This document shows positions 62,600 through 62,648 of a stretch of 62,648 bases of DNA, piece after piece (the first letter of the stretch is position 1; each line of letters starts with the position of its first letter). This stretch comes from Polyangiaceae bacterium (lineage in GTDB: Bacteria > Myxococcota_A > Polyangia > Polyangiales > Polyangiaceae). The notes under the pieces were generated by a model. That model did no database searches, was not told the DNA's origin, and saw nothing but the letters and a program-made list of their open reading frames with translations. The stretch spans positions 1-62,648 of the forward strand of contig JAICTZ010000042.1 of assembly GCA_025936115.1 (NCBI GenBank), in the 5' to 3' direction. A program made the translations under genes and the position numbers.

Positions 62600-62648
62600 C
62601 GATCGACGCGCAGGTCGCGTCGGTGCGTTAGGACTACTGAGAGGCGAG

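Overview
The window is high-GC DNA with dense coding, many GTG/TTG starts and 4-bp start/stop overlaps. The protein content points to a myxobacterium, most likely Polyangia. The clues are an AgmX/PglI-type TonB-like protein, several Cys-rich lipoproteins with Gly-rich or LDL-receptor-like modules, stress-type partner-switching regulators, an FHA-GGDEF protein and a CheA-like membrane kinase. This is inferred from gene families, not from a marker gene. No rRNA, tRNA, CRISPR array, phage or insertion sequence was recognised.

Layout. 1-2479: valS, cut by the left edge. 2577-11902: a surface-glycan locus with two GT-C-like membrane proteins, two GT4 glycosyltransferases, a flippase-like membrane protein, a methyltransferase, a cupin and a DegT-type sugar aminotransferase. 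11959-15578: an outer-membrane barrel, the AgmX-like protein and the FHA-GGDEF cyclase. 15668-20573: an ArnT-like glycosyltransferase, a lipoprotein, a CBM6-like remnant and a TPR-like protein. 20586-22550: a PH-domain protein and a fused CobA-HemD. 22742-32700: a GYF-GAF protein, a heterodimeric ABC exporter, a cupredoxin lipoprotein, an Omp85 protein and a NAGPA-domain protein. 32702-35512: mutM, rpiA and a trypsin-like/PDZ pseudoprotease.

35644-40175 is a signalling block. A PP2C phosphatase is followed by four overlapping genes: an slr1659-type STAS protein, an HATPase kinase, a di-heme cytochrome c peroxidase lipoprotein and a membrane SpoIIE phosphatase. Putting a heme peroxidase inside a partner-switching operon suggests a redox or peroxide sensing circuit (inference). 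40251-42668 is a GH2 beta-mannosidase. 42815-43909 is an ECF sigma factor with a small membrane partner. 44214-49770 holds a YfiR/TonB-receptor pair divergent from a CheA-like kinase and its receiver protein.

49828-59126 holds trpS, lspA, a MetF-like gene and many small lineage-specific genes, all on the minus strand from trpS onward, with one clear pseudogene. The right end (about 59823-62599) is the most unusual part. Several related 64-72-bp elements have the architecture of integron attC sites (RYYYAAC and GTTRRRY cores, imperfect palindromic arms, one extrahelical base). They separate small genes that begin 12-13 nt after a core or end inside one. I read this as a chromosomal integron cassette array, or a cluster of attC sites without an integrase in view. 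One cassette carries an inverted two-gene unit, a ribbon-helix-helix/CxxC protein and a 7Fe ferredoxin, with a near-perfect palindrome at its start codon.
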